From the NCBI GenBank assembly GCA_027053695.1, contig JALUHL010000087.1:1-11932 (forward strand): a DNA stretch of 11,932 bases, given 5' to 3'. Positions 5,345 through 11,932 of the stretch are shown here, piece after piece (the first letter of the stretch is position 1; each line of letters begins with the position of its first letter). The notes below the pieces were generated by a model. That model was not told the origin of the DNA. It did not search any database and worked only from the letters and a program-made list of their open reading frames with translations. The translations under genes were made by a program, and so were the position numbers. The DNA comes from Ghiorsea sp. (GTDB taxonomy: Bacteria; Pseudomonadota; Zetaproteobacteria; Mariprofundales; Mariprofundaceae).

Positions 5345-6711
5345 ATTTAGATTTAACTGACATTCAAGGGAATATTCTACGCGGGTATAGGCTACCTTTT
5401 GCACGCTATGTTTTCCTTAACCTTACAGACAGCACATCAGCCAAAGCTTTTTTAGAAGCCATGATTCCTCATGTGACCAATGCCGAGATATGGATAGATG
5501 AAAAGCCTAAAAGTACACTGAATATAGGTTTGTCGAGGACAGCTTTAACGGCCTTGGATGTGCCTTTGGCAAGTATCAACTCGTTTCCCTGCGAGTTTCT
5601 TGATGGTATGGCGAAGCGGTCAAAAGCATTGGGGGATATTGGAGCATCTGCACCTGAGCACTGGGATGAATTCTGGAAGGATAGGGTAGACTTATGGGTG
5701 TCTATCAATGCACTTTCCCCAGAAGACAGGGAAGCGAAGTTTCAAGAGCTTGAGCAATGTATGGCAACGACGAAAGGGGCAATCATTGTCGGCTCGCAAG
5801 ATACACAAGCTTTGACCATTGATGGCGCTATATCACCTAAAGAACATTTTGGTTATACCGATGGTTTGGCACAGCCAGACTTTGAGGGAAGTCATGCTTT
5901 TAATACGCCCGGCGATGGCAAAATTGCGGGCAAAGGTAAGTGGAAAGATTTGAAGAATGGAGAGTTTTTGCTGGGTTACCCCAATGAGGCGCTTGAAGAT
6001 GGTGAGCTGCCTATTCCTACGGCTTTGGTTAAAAATGGCAGCTTTATGGTGTATAGAAAGCTAGAGCAAAATGTAGAAGGTTTCCGTTCGTATGTGGATG
6101 AGTGGGGCGAAAAATACCCCGGGGGTAAAGAAAAGCTGATGGCTAAATTTATTGGGCGTTGGCGAGATGGTACACCTTTGGCTGTATCTCCCGATAAAAT
6201 GGATCCTGATTTGGCAGCAGACCATACAAGAAATAATGACTTTACCTACGCAGATGACCCAGAAGGTTTGAAATGCCCCATTGGCGCACATATTCGAAGA
6301 GCAAACCCAAGAGATGAATTGCATTATCATGGCAAGCTCCCTGCGCGCAGAAGAATTCTTAGGCGAGGTATGCCTTATGGTGCTTATGTGCCCGAGGGCG
6401 AGCCCTTGGATGAACAAGAGCGTGGCATCATTTTCATGGCACTGAACGCCAGCATATCAAGGCAGTTTGAGTTTGTGCAACAGCAATGGATTAATTATGG
6501 CAATGATTTTCACCTAGGAGAAGACAAAGACCCTGTTTTGGGTAACCGAGATAAACCTGGGCGCTTTATGATTCCAGGAGACAAGAAGAACCCGCCCTTT
6601 ATTTGCGCTGATATGCAATCGTTTGTCACTCTAAAAGGTGGTGATTATTTCTTTTTACCCAGTCTAACAGCCTTGCATATGTTGGCTCAAGGGCTGGTGG
6701 ATCCACGATGA
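5341..6711 (+). CDS. DyP-type haem peroxidase
   Basis: The protein has 456 residues. The N-terminus carries the family motif DIQGNILRGY (7-16), followed by a strand ARYVFLNL. The diagnostic GxxDG is GYTDG (171-175), with D174 as the distal catalytic Asp. The haem ligand region is KCPIGAHIRRANPR (311-324), with H317 as likely proximal ligand and neighbouring Arg residues. RRILRRGMPYG (337-347) and the C-terminal DYFFLPSLTALHMLAQG are also typical. The family uses hydrogen peroxide or organic peroxides to oxidise substrates. There is no Sec or Tat signal, so it should be cytoplasmic, and no encapsulin-type targeting tail. GGGAG at 5329-5333 precedes the ATG, which overlaps the upstream stop; the end overlaps the patatin start. 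In this setting a lipid or lipid hydroperoxide is a possible substrate, by inference. Confidence 0.95.
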   Translation: MNLDLTDIQGNILRGYRLPFARYVFLNLTDSTSAKAFLEAMIPHVTNAEIWIDEKPKSTLNIGLSRTALTALDVPLASINSFPCEFLDGMAKRSKALGDIGASAPEHWDEFWKDRVDLWVSINALSPEDREAKFQELEQCMATTKGAIIVGSQDTQALTIDGAISPKEHFGYTDGLAQPDFEGSHAFNTPGDGKIAGKGKWKDLKNGEFLLGYPNEALEDGELPIPTALVKNGSFMVYRKLEQNVEGFRSYVDEWGEKYPGGKEKLMAKFIGRWRDGTPLAVSPDKMDPDLAADHTRNNDFTYADDPEGLKCPIGAHIRRANPRDELHYHGKLPARRRILRRGMPYGAYVPEGEPLDEQERGIIFMALNASISRQFEFVQQQWINYGNDFHLGEDKDPVLGNRDKPGRFMIPGDKKNPPFICADMQSFVTLKGGDYFFLPSLTALHMLAQGLVDPR

Positions 6712-7739
6712 TGGGCGCAGGTAATATACCTATGCATGATAAGCTAAAAAGGCGCATGCAAGCAGACAAACCTATCCGTATTCTTTCTCTGGATGGTGGG
6801 GGTATGCGAGGCATTATCCCAGCCACATTTTTGGAGGCTTTGGAGCATTTGTCAGGGCAAAGTATCCCAGATCTTTTTGATGTTGTGGTTGGCACATCCA
6901 CGGGCGCCATTTTGAGCGCAGGTTTAACCGTGGCAGGAGAAGATGGAAAAGCAAAATACAATGCCACGGATTTTGTGAAACTGTATCAAGGTATGGGAAC
7001 TACGATTTTTCATAAAGATAAATGTTTATTGGAAATACTAGAGGGGATAACACGACCATCATATGACCCCTCGGGTTATGAGCATTTATTAGATGATTAT
7101 TTCGCGAATGCAAAGTTATCAGATGCACTTTGCGAGGTGGCAGTTCCATCGATTGAATTAGAGCATATGCGCATGCATATTTTTAGCCGCAACCGTGCTG
7201 CGGGTGATGAAAAGCATGATTTTTATATCAAAGATATTATTCGGGCAGCCACAGCAGCACCTGCATATTTCCCAGCTAAAAAGCTTTCTAATGTGGCGGG
7301 TCAAGCATGTGGTACATTCGTGGATGCTGGCGTGAGTTCAAATAATCCAGGTGTTATGGCGCTTGCAGAAGCCAAGGCATTGGTTGGCGATTGTCAGTGC
7401 ATCTTTGTTTCCTTAGGCACAGGTACCATAAGTGAACCTATTAGCAGCTTACAAGCTAAAAAATGGGGTGATGTGGAATGGATAAGCCATATTTTTGATT
7501 TGCAGGGCGATGCCCAGTCCAGTTATACTGAAGAAGCCGTCATCACTTTCTTAGAACATAATAAAGAGAATATGTACCACCGCTTCCAAATTGATTTGCA
7601 TACCATGCCCTACAAGCTTGATGATACCAAAGCCGAGCATATTGAAAACTTACGCCAAGCAGCCAAAGCCATGGTGGAGCAGCAAGCACAACCCATCAAA
7701 GCTTTGACTGATATATTGATGGATGAAGAGGTGTTATAA
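6708..7739 (+). CDS. Patatin-like phospholipase
   Basis: The protein has 343 residues. Family landmarks in order are the oxyanion-hole loop DGGGMRG (29-35), the nucleophile motif GTSTG with catalytic S64, and the dyad Asp in DAG (D206) followed by VSSNNP. LGTGTISEP (about 236-244) follows the family pattern. Patatins hydrolyse acyl groups from phospholipids or glycolipids through a Ser-Asp dyad. No signal peptide is present. The start is the ATG at 6708, overlapping the DyP stop (ATGA); a second ATG follows directly at 6711 and another at 6732. The ribosome binding site GGTGG lies inside a GTGGATCCAC palindrome (6697-6706), consistent with coupling to upstream translation. Lying between two haem oxidoreductases, it could supply free fatty acids as substrates, by inference. 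Confidence 0.95.
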   Translation: MMGAGNIPMHDKLKRRMQADKPIRILSLDGGGMRGIIPATFLEALEHLSGQSIPDLFDVVVGTSTGAILSAGLTVAGEDGKAKYNATDFVKLYQGMGTTIFHKDKCLLEILEGITRPSYDPSGYEHLLDDYFANAKLSDALCEVAVPSIELEHMRMHIFSRNRAAGDEKHDFYIKDIIRAATAAPAYFPAKKLSNVAGQACGTFVDAGVSSNNPGVMALAEAKALVGDCQCIFVSLGTGTISEPISSLQAKKWGDVEWISHIFDLQGDAQSSYTEEAVITFLEHNKENMYHRFQIDLHTMPYKLDDTKAEHIENLRQAAKAMVEQQAQPIKALTDILMDEEVL

Positions 7740-7740
7740 G

Positions 7741-9069
7741 ATGTCATTCTCAACATTTGTAACCAAGCTCGTTGAAGGGAAAAGCTTTGAAGATTTGAAT
7801 GAAAGCCATCCTTTAGGGCATGAGCTTGATAGGGAAGCGGATAAGCATCCAGAAGGTTTTACAGGTTTTGTGCATAGCTTAGGTACTTGGGCAAAAGAGC
7901 ATCCTGATACGATTCTAACAGTTCTCCATAAATTAAGACCAGTATTGACCATCAAGCAAGTAAGTGTTGTAACCAGCTTTGATGGCGTCAGGGATGTATT
8001 AAGTAAAGATCATGACTTTGCTGTGACTTACGGGTCTAAGATGGAAATGATTACAGATGGTGCAGGTTTCTTTTTAGGTATGGATGATAATACCCAAGGC
8101 TTTACCGACCGAACCAATATGCAAATGCTTTTTCGCCGAGATGATATTGAGCGTTTGATTAAGCCGAGCATTACTGCTTTGTGCCAAGCCCAGCTAGACA
8201 AGCAGGGGGATAGTTTCAACTTGGTTGAGGATTACCTCAAACCCATTCCTGCCTTGTTTGCCGCTGAATATTTTGGTTTGCAGCCTGATAAACATCAATG
8301 GCTTATTAAAGTGACCCAAACGCTGTTTGAATATTTATTCATTGATGTGGTCAATGATAAAGATTTGGCTCAAGAAGCTAAGCAGGCTGCCGCAGAGCTT
8401 AGGCAGCAATTGGATATAGAAATTGCAAATACTTCTGCAGATGCAGACACCGTGCTTGGGCGAGGTGTGAAGCTGCATCAGGCAGGCGTACAAGGGTTTG
8501 ACCCTGTGCGTTTAAGAAATAACGTGCTTGGCTTATTGATTGGGTTAGTGCCAACCATTGCAAAATCAGCAGCTATGGCTTTTGATTGGGCGACACAAGA
8601 TGACACACGCGAGGCTGCGTTTTATCAGGCCTATGAGAATCGTGCAGCACAACCCTTTCAGCAATACGTTTGCGAGTTGACGCGCTTAAATCCAATTAAT
8701 CCAGGCCTATTTCGTAAGGCAGCGCGCGACACTTTTGTCGTCAGTGGTGGTTCAGCGCATCCCATCAAGAAAGATACTTTGGTATTTGTTAGCACCTATA
8801 CAGCCATGCGTGATGCACGTTTTGTGAAGCAACCTGAGCAGCTGATGTATAACCGAGCAGCCAGCGATTATTTAACGTATGGCTTTGGTCTTCATGCATG
8901 TTTTGGTCGATATATCAGCGATTTTCATGTGGCTCAATTATTAGAGAGCTTGTTGGATAAAGCTCATTATCAACGCCTACAAGGCGCGGCTGGGAATTTG
9001 ATGTTTTCAGGCGTTTTCCCATCACAGCTGATGGTAAAAGCAAAAAATAATGCAGGCGAGGAGCTATAA
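7741..9069 (+). CDS. Cytochrome P450 with atypical I-helix
   Basis: The protein has 442 residues. The start at 7741 follows AAGAGG (7726-7731) with a 9-base gap. The haem-binding loop is FGLHACFG (382-389) with C387 as thiolate ligand, and the K-helix ExxR is ELTR (312-315). The I-helix segment reads GLLIGLVPTIAKS (264-276): where most P450s have (A/G)Gx(D/E)T, this has Pro at or beside the acidic position and no acid. In peroxygenase P450s of the CYP152 type the acid-alcohol pair is replaced by Arg-Pro; here Pro is present and Arg is not. There is no membrane anchor. No ferredoxin or reductase gene is nearby. Together these suggest peroxide- or hydroperoxide-driven chemistry, perhaps on fatty acids, rather than electron-fed monooxygenation. 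The gene lies 1 bp after the patatin gene and 1 bp before the FadL-like gene. Confidence 0.93.
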   Translation: MSFSTFVTKLVEGKSFEDLNESHPLGHELDREADKHPEGFTGFVHSLGTWAKEHPDTILTVLHKLRPVLTIKQVSVVTSFDGVRDVLSKDHDFAVTYGSKMEMITDGAGFFLGMDDNTQGFTDRTNMQMLFRRDDIERLIKPSITALCQAQLDKQGDSFNLVEDYLKPIPALFAAEYFGLQPDKHQWLIKVTQTLFEYLFIDVVNDKDLAQEAKQAAAELRQQLDIEIANTSADADTVLGRGVKLHQAGVQGFDPVRLRNNVLGLLIGLVPTIAKSAAMAFDWATQDDTREAAFYQAYENRAAQPFQQYVCELTRLNPINPGLFRKAARDTFVVSGGSAHPIKKDTLVFVSTYTAMRDARFVKQPEQLMYNRAASDYLTYGFGLHACFGRYISDFHVAQLLESLLDKAHYQRLQGAAGNLMFSGVFPSQLMVKAKNNAGEEL

Positions 9070-9070
9070 C

Positions 9071-10393
9071 ATGGTGAAGAAAAGTATATATATAGGGGTT
9101 GCTTTGCTTTTGAATGTTACAGCTTCTAAGCAAGCTATGGCCAACGGTTATGAATTCTTGCATCAATCCGCAGAAGGGCTTGCCACAGCTTCAGCAACCA
9201 ATGGCACAGCAGGCAATGATATTAGCACATTGTATTCTAACCCTGCATCTATTGCTCGTTTTGATGGCACGCGTATATCAAGCAGTTTGGTTTTGGATTT
9301 TCCGCGCTCAACCATGGAGCAAGCTTCAGCAACAGGCCCATACAGTAATGGTACAGTTACAGTGAGTGGCTTCCCTACAAAGCCGACACAGTTTATTGAT
9401 ACTGCATTTGGTGGTGGTGCCTATTTCACGCATCAACTCAAATCTGACTTGGTGTTTGGTGTTGCTATTAATGCACCTTTTGCATACACCTCAGACTATG
9501 GTGAAACAGCAGTCACGCGTTACACCGCAACCAAGACATCACTTCAAGCAACCAATCTAAGCCCTTCATTTGCCTACCAGCTTAATGAACAGTGGGCGAT
9601 TGGGGGCAGTATTAACTTTCAATATTATCAAGCGACTTTGGGCACGATGGTTGCCACTTCGGTAGCCAACCCTCAGGTGAGTACGGATGTGAAGAGTAAT
9701 ATTGAGGGTGCTGATTTGGGTTATGGTTACTCTATAGGCTTTGAATATCAGCCAACGCCACAAACTCGCTTTGGTGCATCCTATCGCTCTGCCATCAAGC
9801 ATCATTTTGATGGCACGATTAAAATCACAGGTTCTGCTGCAAATTTGGCATCGCTTTCCGCTGTTGCGCCTACGCTTACAAGCTATAATGGAAGCACTAA
9901 ATTTGATATTAACACGCCTTTTTTATTGCAGCTGGGATTGCTGCATCAGCTTGATGATAAAGTAGAGATTTATGCCAACGCCAAACTAACAGGCTGGCAT
10001 GTGTTTGAAGATACGCACATCACCTATAGCAATGGGTTGCCTGAAACTGTGGTGGATAATGGTTGGAACAATAGTTGGTTTGCAGCATTGGGTATGGGTT
10101 ATACTTATAGTGATACAATAAAATTGCGTATGGGTGCGGCTTATGATTGGAGCCCAACACCCGCAGACACTGTAAGCCCGCGTGCACCGAACAATGATAG
10201 AATGTATATCGGCACAGGCTTTAGCTATCAATACAATAAGCATATCAAATTGGATTTTGGCTATGAATATATCAAGTTTAAAGAAGTCACGATTGCCTTA
10301 GCAGGTGGTAATAATGTTCCAAGGGGCACATTGGATGGAAAAGTAAATCTATATGCCAATGTGTTTATGGGGCAAATCAATTATCAATTCTGA
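9071..10393 (+). CDS. FadL/OmpP1/TodX-family outer-membrane transporter
   Basis: The protein has 440 residues. The start is the ATG at 9071, with AGGAG at 9059-9063 overlapping the end of the P450 gene; an earlier in-frame ATG at 9050 would spoil the signal peptide. The signal peptide ends about SKQAMA (cleavage after residue 24). The mature N-terminus NGYEFLHQSAEGLATASATNG, with ISTLYSNPASIARFDG after it, matches the FadL hatch region. The rest is alternating amphipathic strands, ending in MGQINYQF with a terminal Phe as required for outer-membrane insertion. The family passes long-chain fatty acids or other hydrophobic molecules across the outer membrane by diffusion. Placed after lipase and haem-enzyme genes, it may import the substrate or release an oxidised lipid product; direction cannot be read from sequence. 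Confidence 0.93.
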   Translation: MVKKSIYIGVALLLNVTASKQAMANGYEFLHQSAEGLATASATNGTAGNDISTLYSNPASIARFDGTRISSSLVLDFPRSTMEQASATGPYSNGTVTVSGFPTKPTQFIDTAFGGGAYFTHQLKSDLVFGVAINAPFAYTSDYGETAVTRYTATKTSLQATNLSPSFAYQLNEQWAIGGSINFQYYQATLGTMVATSVANPQVSTDVKSNIEGADLGYGYSIGFEYQPTPQTRFGASYRSAIKHHFDGTIKITGSAANLASLSAVAPTLTSYNGSTKFDINTPFLLQLGLLHQLDDKVEIYANAKLTGWHVFEDTHITYSNGLPETVVDNGWNNSWFAALGMGYTYSDTIKLRMGAAYDWSPTPADTVSPRAPNNDRMYIGTGFSYQYNKHIKLDFGYEYIKFKEVTIALAGGNNVPRGTLDGKVNLYANVFMGQINYQF

Positions 10394-10426
10394 CAGGTTA
10401 AGTATATGAGAAGGAAAGGAGACCTT

Positions 10427-10660
10427 ATGTTAAAAGCTATTGTATGTAACCCAGGTATTAACGCTATGGTTGGCTTGATTCTGGTGATTTCTTCGGGGAT
10501 AGAAATTTTTGAGAATTCTGAATTGGGAGTTGTAGGTAGCCATCATGGTGTGTTCTTATTTGGTATGATGCAGACTTTAAAGTGTCTGGCAGAGCTATTA
10601 CATGGCTTGGATAGTTTGGAAAAAGCAGAAGAAGAGCGTGAGGAAAAGCGGAACAAATAA
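10427..10660 (+). CDS. Small two-helix membrane protein with HH motif
   Basis: The protein has 77 residues. AAAGGAG (10415-10421) lies 5 bases before the ATG at 10427, favouring it over the in-frame ATG at 10406. Two hydrophobic segments are visible, about residues 11-27 (INAMVGLILVISSGIEI) and 38-58, the latter opening with SHHGVFLFGMMQTLKCLAELL. The tail is highly charged (KAEEEREEKRNK), probably cytoplasmic. The paired His39-His40 and the Glu residues at the edges of the helices are the only polar features in the membrane part. It is the last gene of the operon, 33 bases after the porin gene. I recall similar short proteins in other bacteria but know no function. Confidence 0.8.
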   Translation: MLKAIVCNPGINAMVGLILVISSGIEIFENSELGVVGSHHGVFLFGMMQTLKCLAELLHGLDSLEKAEEEREEKRNK

Positions 10661-10693
10661 AAAGGCTACGCTGCGGTTACACAGGTAGCCTTT
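10661..10693. terminator. Hairpin terminator, probably bidirectional
   Basis: AAAGGCTAC (10661-10669) and GTAGCCTTT (10685-10693) form a perfect 9-bp stem with a 15-base loop. It starts directly after the stop of the last operon gene. The plus-strand 3' side has only GAGATTTT, but on the minus strand the stem runs into TTTTTATTTG, a good U-tract for the convergent accC transcript. It separates two convergent transcription units. Confidence 0.85.
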
Positions 10694-10714
10694 GAGATTT
10701 TACCCCAAGTTGTA

Positions 10715-11932
10715 TTAATCAATCATTTGTTTGAGCCAGCGCTCCAAGAAATGAATGTTAAAATCAGCAGCTTGGAAGCCAGGGTTAGCGAGTAACCGTT
10801 TATGCAGCTCTTGGTTGGTGGTGATGCCAATAATCGCAAGTTCATCAATGGCTCTTTGCATGCGGCGAACACATTTTTCGCGGGTGCGTGCATGGGTAAT
10901 GATTTTAGCAATCATGGAATCATAATGCGGCGGAATACTATAACCCGTATAAACAGCTGAATCCACACGCACACTTCGCCCACCCGGCGCATGATACAAA
11001 TCAATTTTACCCGGAGATGGCGTAAATTTGAAGGGATGCTCAGCATTGATGCGGCATTCAATGGCATGGCCTTTCATTTTCAAATCTTTTTGTTTGAAAG
11101 CAAGCTTTTGTCCAGCAGCAACACGAAGCTGCCATTCAATCAAGTCCACACCTGTAATCATTTCAGTCACAGGATGTTCCACCTGAATACGGGTATTCAT
11201 TTCCATGAAATAAAAGGATTGGTCTGGGTTGAGTAAGAATTCAATTGTGCCAGCCCCTTCATAGTTCACAGCTTTAGCCGCAGCCACACCCGCTTTGCAA
11301 ATCGCTTGGCGCGTTTCTTCACTGATGGAAGGGCTAGGCGCTTCTTCTAATACCTTTTGATTGTTGCGCTGAATAGAACATTCGCGCTCAAACAAGTGCA
11401 CAATATTACCATGGCTATCGCCCAAGACTTGTACTTCGATATGGCGCGGCTCTTCTAAAAACTGCTCAATAAATACGGTGTCATCACCAAAGACAGTGCC
11501 CGCCTCAGACTGGCAAATGCTAAACGAGGATGGCAGGGAAGGTTCAGAGCGGACAATTTTCATGCCGCGACCACCACCACCTGATGCAGCCTTGATAATC
11601 AGAGGGAAGCCACAATCTTTGGCGACTTCTTTGGCTTCTTCCACAGTACGCACAGCACCCGGCGAACCATATACAAGCGGTACGCCAGCTTCAGTCATGC
11701 GTTGCTTGGCTTTCACTTTATCGCCCATAATGCGCATGGATTCAGGCGTGGGGCCAATCCATGTGTAGCCAGATTCTATCACGATTTCAGCAAACTCAGC
11801 ATTTTCCGCTAAGAAACCATAACCGGGATGAATCGCTTCAGCATCGGTTAAAGAAGCTGCAGCCATGATGGCGGGGATATTTAGATAGGAATGAGTGCTG
11901 ACGGCAGGGCCAATGCACACCGACTCATCAGC
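10715..11932 (-). CDS. accC: Acetyl-CoA carboxylase biotin carboxylase subunit (N-terminus outside window)
   Basis: The last 405 residues are present and the frame is open to the right edge (ADESVCIGPA). Compared with E. coli AccC, about 44 N-terminal residues are missing. Visible landmarks are AIHPGYGFLAENA, the ATP-grasp glycine loop ASGGGGRGMKIV, FERECSIQRNNQKVLEEAPS, the catalytic MNTRIQVEHPVTEMITGVD, and RINAEHP...FTPSPGKI. The enzyme uses ATP and bicarbonate to carboxylate biotin on AccB, the first half-reaction of fatty-acid synthesis, in the cytoplasm. One oddity is RNNQK where most family members I recall read RRHQK. No gene follows in its direction before the shared terminator; accB would be expected upstream, beyond the window. 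This housekeeping gene marks the chromosomal backbone. Confidence 0.95.
   Translation of the reverse strand, partial: ADESVCIGPAVSTHSYLNIPAIMAAASLTDAEAIHPGYGFLAENAEFAEIVIESGYTWIGPTPESMRIMGDKVKAKQRMTEAGVPLVYGSPGAVRTVEEAKEVAKDCGFPLIIKAASGGGGRGMKIVRSEPSLPSSFSICQSEAGTVFGDDTVFIEQFLEEPRHIEVQVLGDSHGNIVHLFERECSIQRNNQKVLEEAPSPSISEETRQAICKAGVAAAKAVNYEGAGTIEFLLNPDQSFYFMEMNTRIQVEHPVTEMITGVDLIEWQLRVAAGQKLAFKQKDLKMKGHAIECRINAEHPFKFTPSPGKIDLYHAPGGRSVRVDSAVYTGYSIPPHYDSMIAKIITHARTREKCVRRMQRAIDELAIIGITTNQELHKRLLANPGFQAADFNIHFLERWLKQMID

Larger units (their letters stand above)
4096..10660 (+). other. Seven-gene operon: two paralogous small proteins, DyP peroxidase, patatin, P450, FadL porin, small membrane protein
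   Basis: All seven genes run in one direction. Gaps are 43 bp, a 4-bp ATGA overlap, a 4-bp ATGA overlap, 1 bp, 1 bp and 33 bp. Most have a visible ribosome binding site within the preceding gene or gap. The block is bounded upstream by a 215-bp region with the repeated cis-element and downstream by a strong hairpin. Overlapping and abutting stops and starts suggest translational coupling and a shared pathway. The proposed pathway, peroxide-dependent lipid oxidation, is inferred from the enzyme classes. Confidence 0.85.

Noticed and set aside
6697..6706. GTGGATCCAC palindrome as an operator
   Set aside because: It is inside the end of the DyP coding region and overlaps the patatin ribosome binding site; a 10-bp palindrome in coding DNA is not enough evidence.
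5341..6711. DyP peroxidase as encapsulin cargo
   Set aside because: No encapsulin shell gene is in the operon, and the C-terminus (LHMLAQGLVDPR) lacks an extended targeting tail.
6708..7739. Patatin as effector of a CBASS-type anti-phage system (CapV-like)
   Set aside because: No cyclic-nucleotide synthase, ubiquitin-like ancillary or other defence gene is nearby, and the neighbours are lipid and haem enzymes plus a porin.
11478..11768. Plus-strand open frame within accC
   Set aside because: It is the complement of highly conserved biotin carboxylase sequence and shows no independent signal.

Overview
The window is ordinary chromosomal DNA of moderate GC from a Gram-negative, proteobacteria-like organism. 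This rests on an outer-membrane FadL/OmpP1-family porin, a lipobox lipoprotein, a hybrid histidine kinase with a NarL-type regulator, and an AccC biotin carboxylase. Both ends cut through genes. I cannot name the species from the sequence. No tRNA, rRNA, CRISPR array, transposase or integrase is visible.

Layout. (1) Bases 1-1461: the 3' end of a hybrid sensor kinase (ATPase plus receiver domain), meeting tail-to-tail with a NarL/LuxR-type response regulator on the minus strand; their last bases overlap. (2) Bases 1462-4095: two exported proteins ending in a DUF1566 (Lcl C-terminal type) domain. The first is a 540-residue lipoprotein with two near-identical Ig-like repeats and a Calx-beta-like domain; the second is a small secreted protein. 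A REP-like palindrome lies between them. (3) Bases 4096-10660: a tightly packed seven-gene plus-strand operon: two paralogous small proteins of unrecognised family, a DyP-type haem peroxidase, a patatin-like lipase, a cytochrome P450, a FadL-type porin and a 77-residue membrane protein. (4) A hairpin that could terminate both strands separates this operon from a convergent accC, which runs off the right edge.

How the genes may work together. The operon combines a lipase that could release acyl chains, two haem enzymes that can use peroxides, and a porin that moves hydrophobic molecules across the outer membrane. The P450 lacks the usual acidic residue of the oxygen-activating I-helix motif, and no ferredoxin or reductase gene is present, so peroxide-driven chemistry is plausible. 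I infer a lipid-oxidation (oxylipin-like) or lipid-peroxide-handling pathway; this is not proven.

Regulation. A 30-bp sequence (29 identical bases), preceded at the same distance by a 13-bp inverted repeat of different sequence, occurs upstream of both the lipoprotein gene and the seven-gene operon. The first copy also lies upstream of the divergent response-regulator gene. It is the strongest hint that the two blocks share control.
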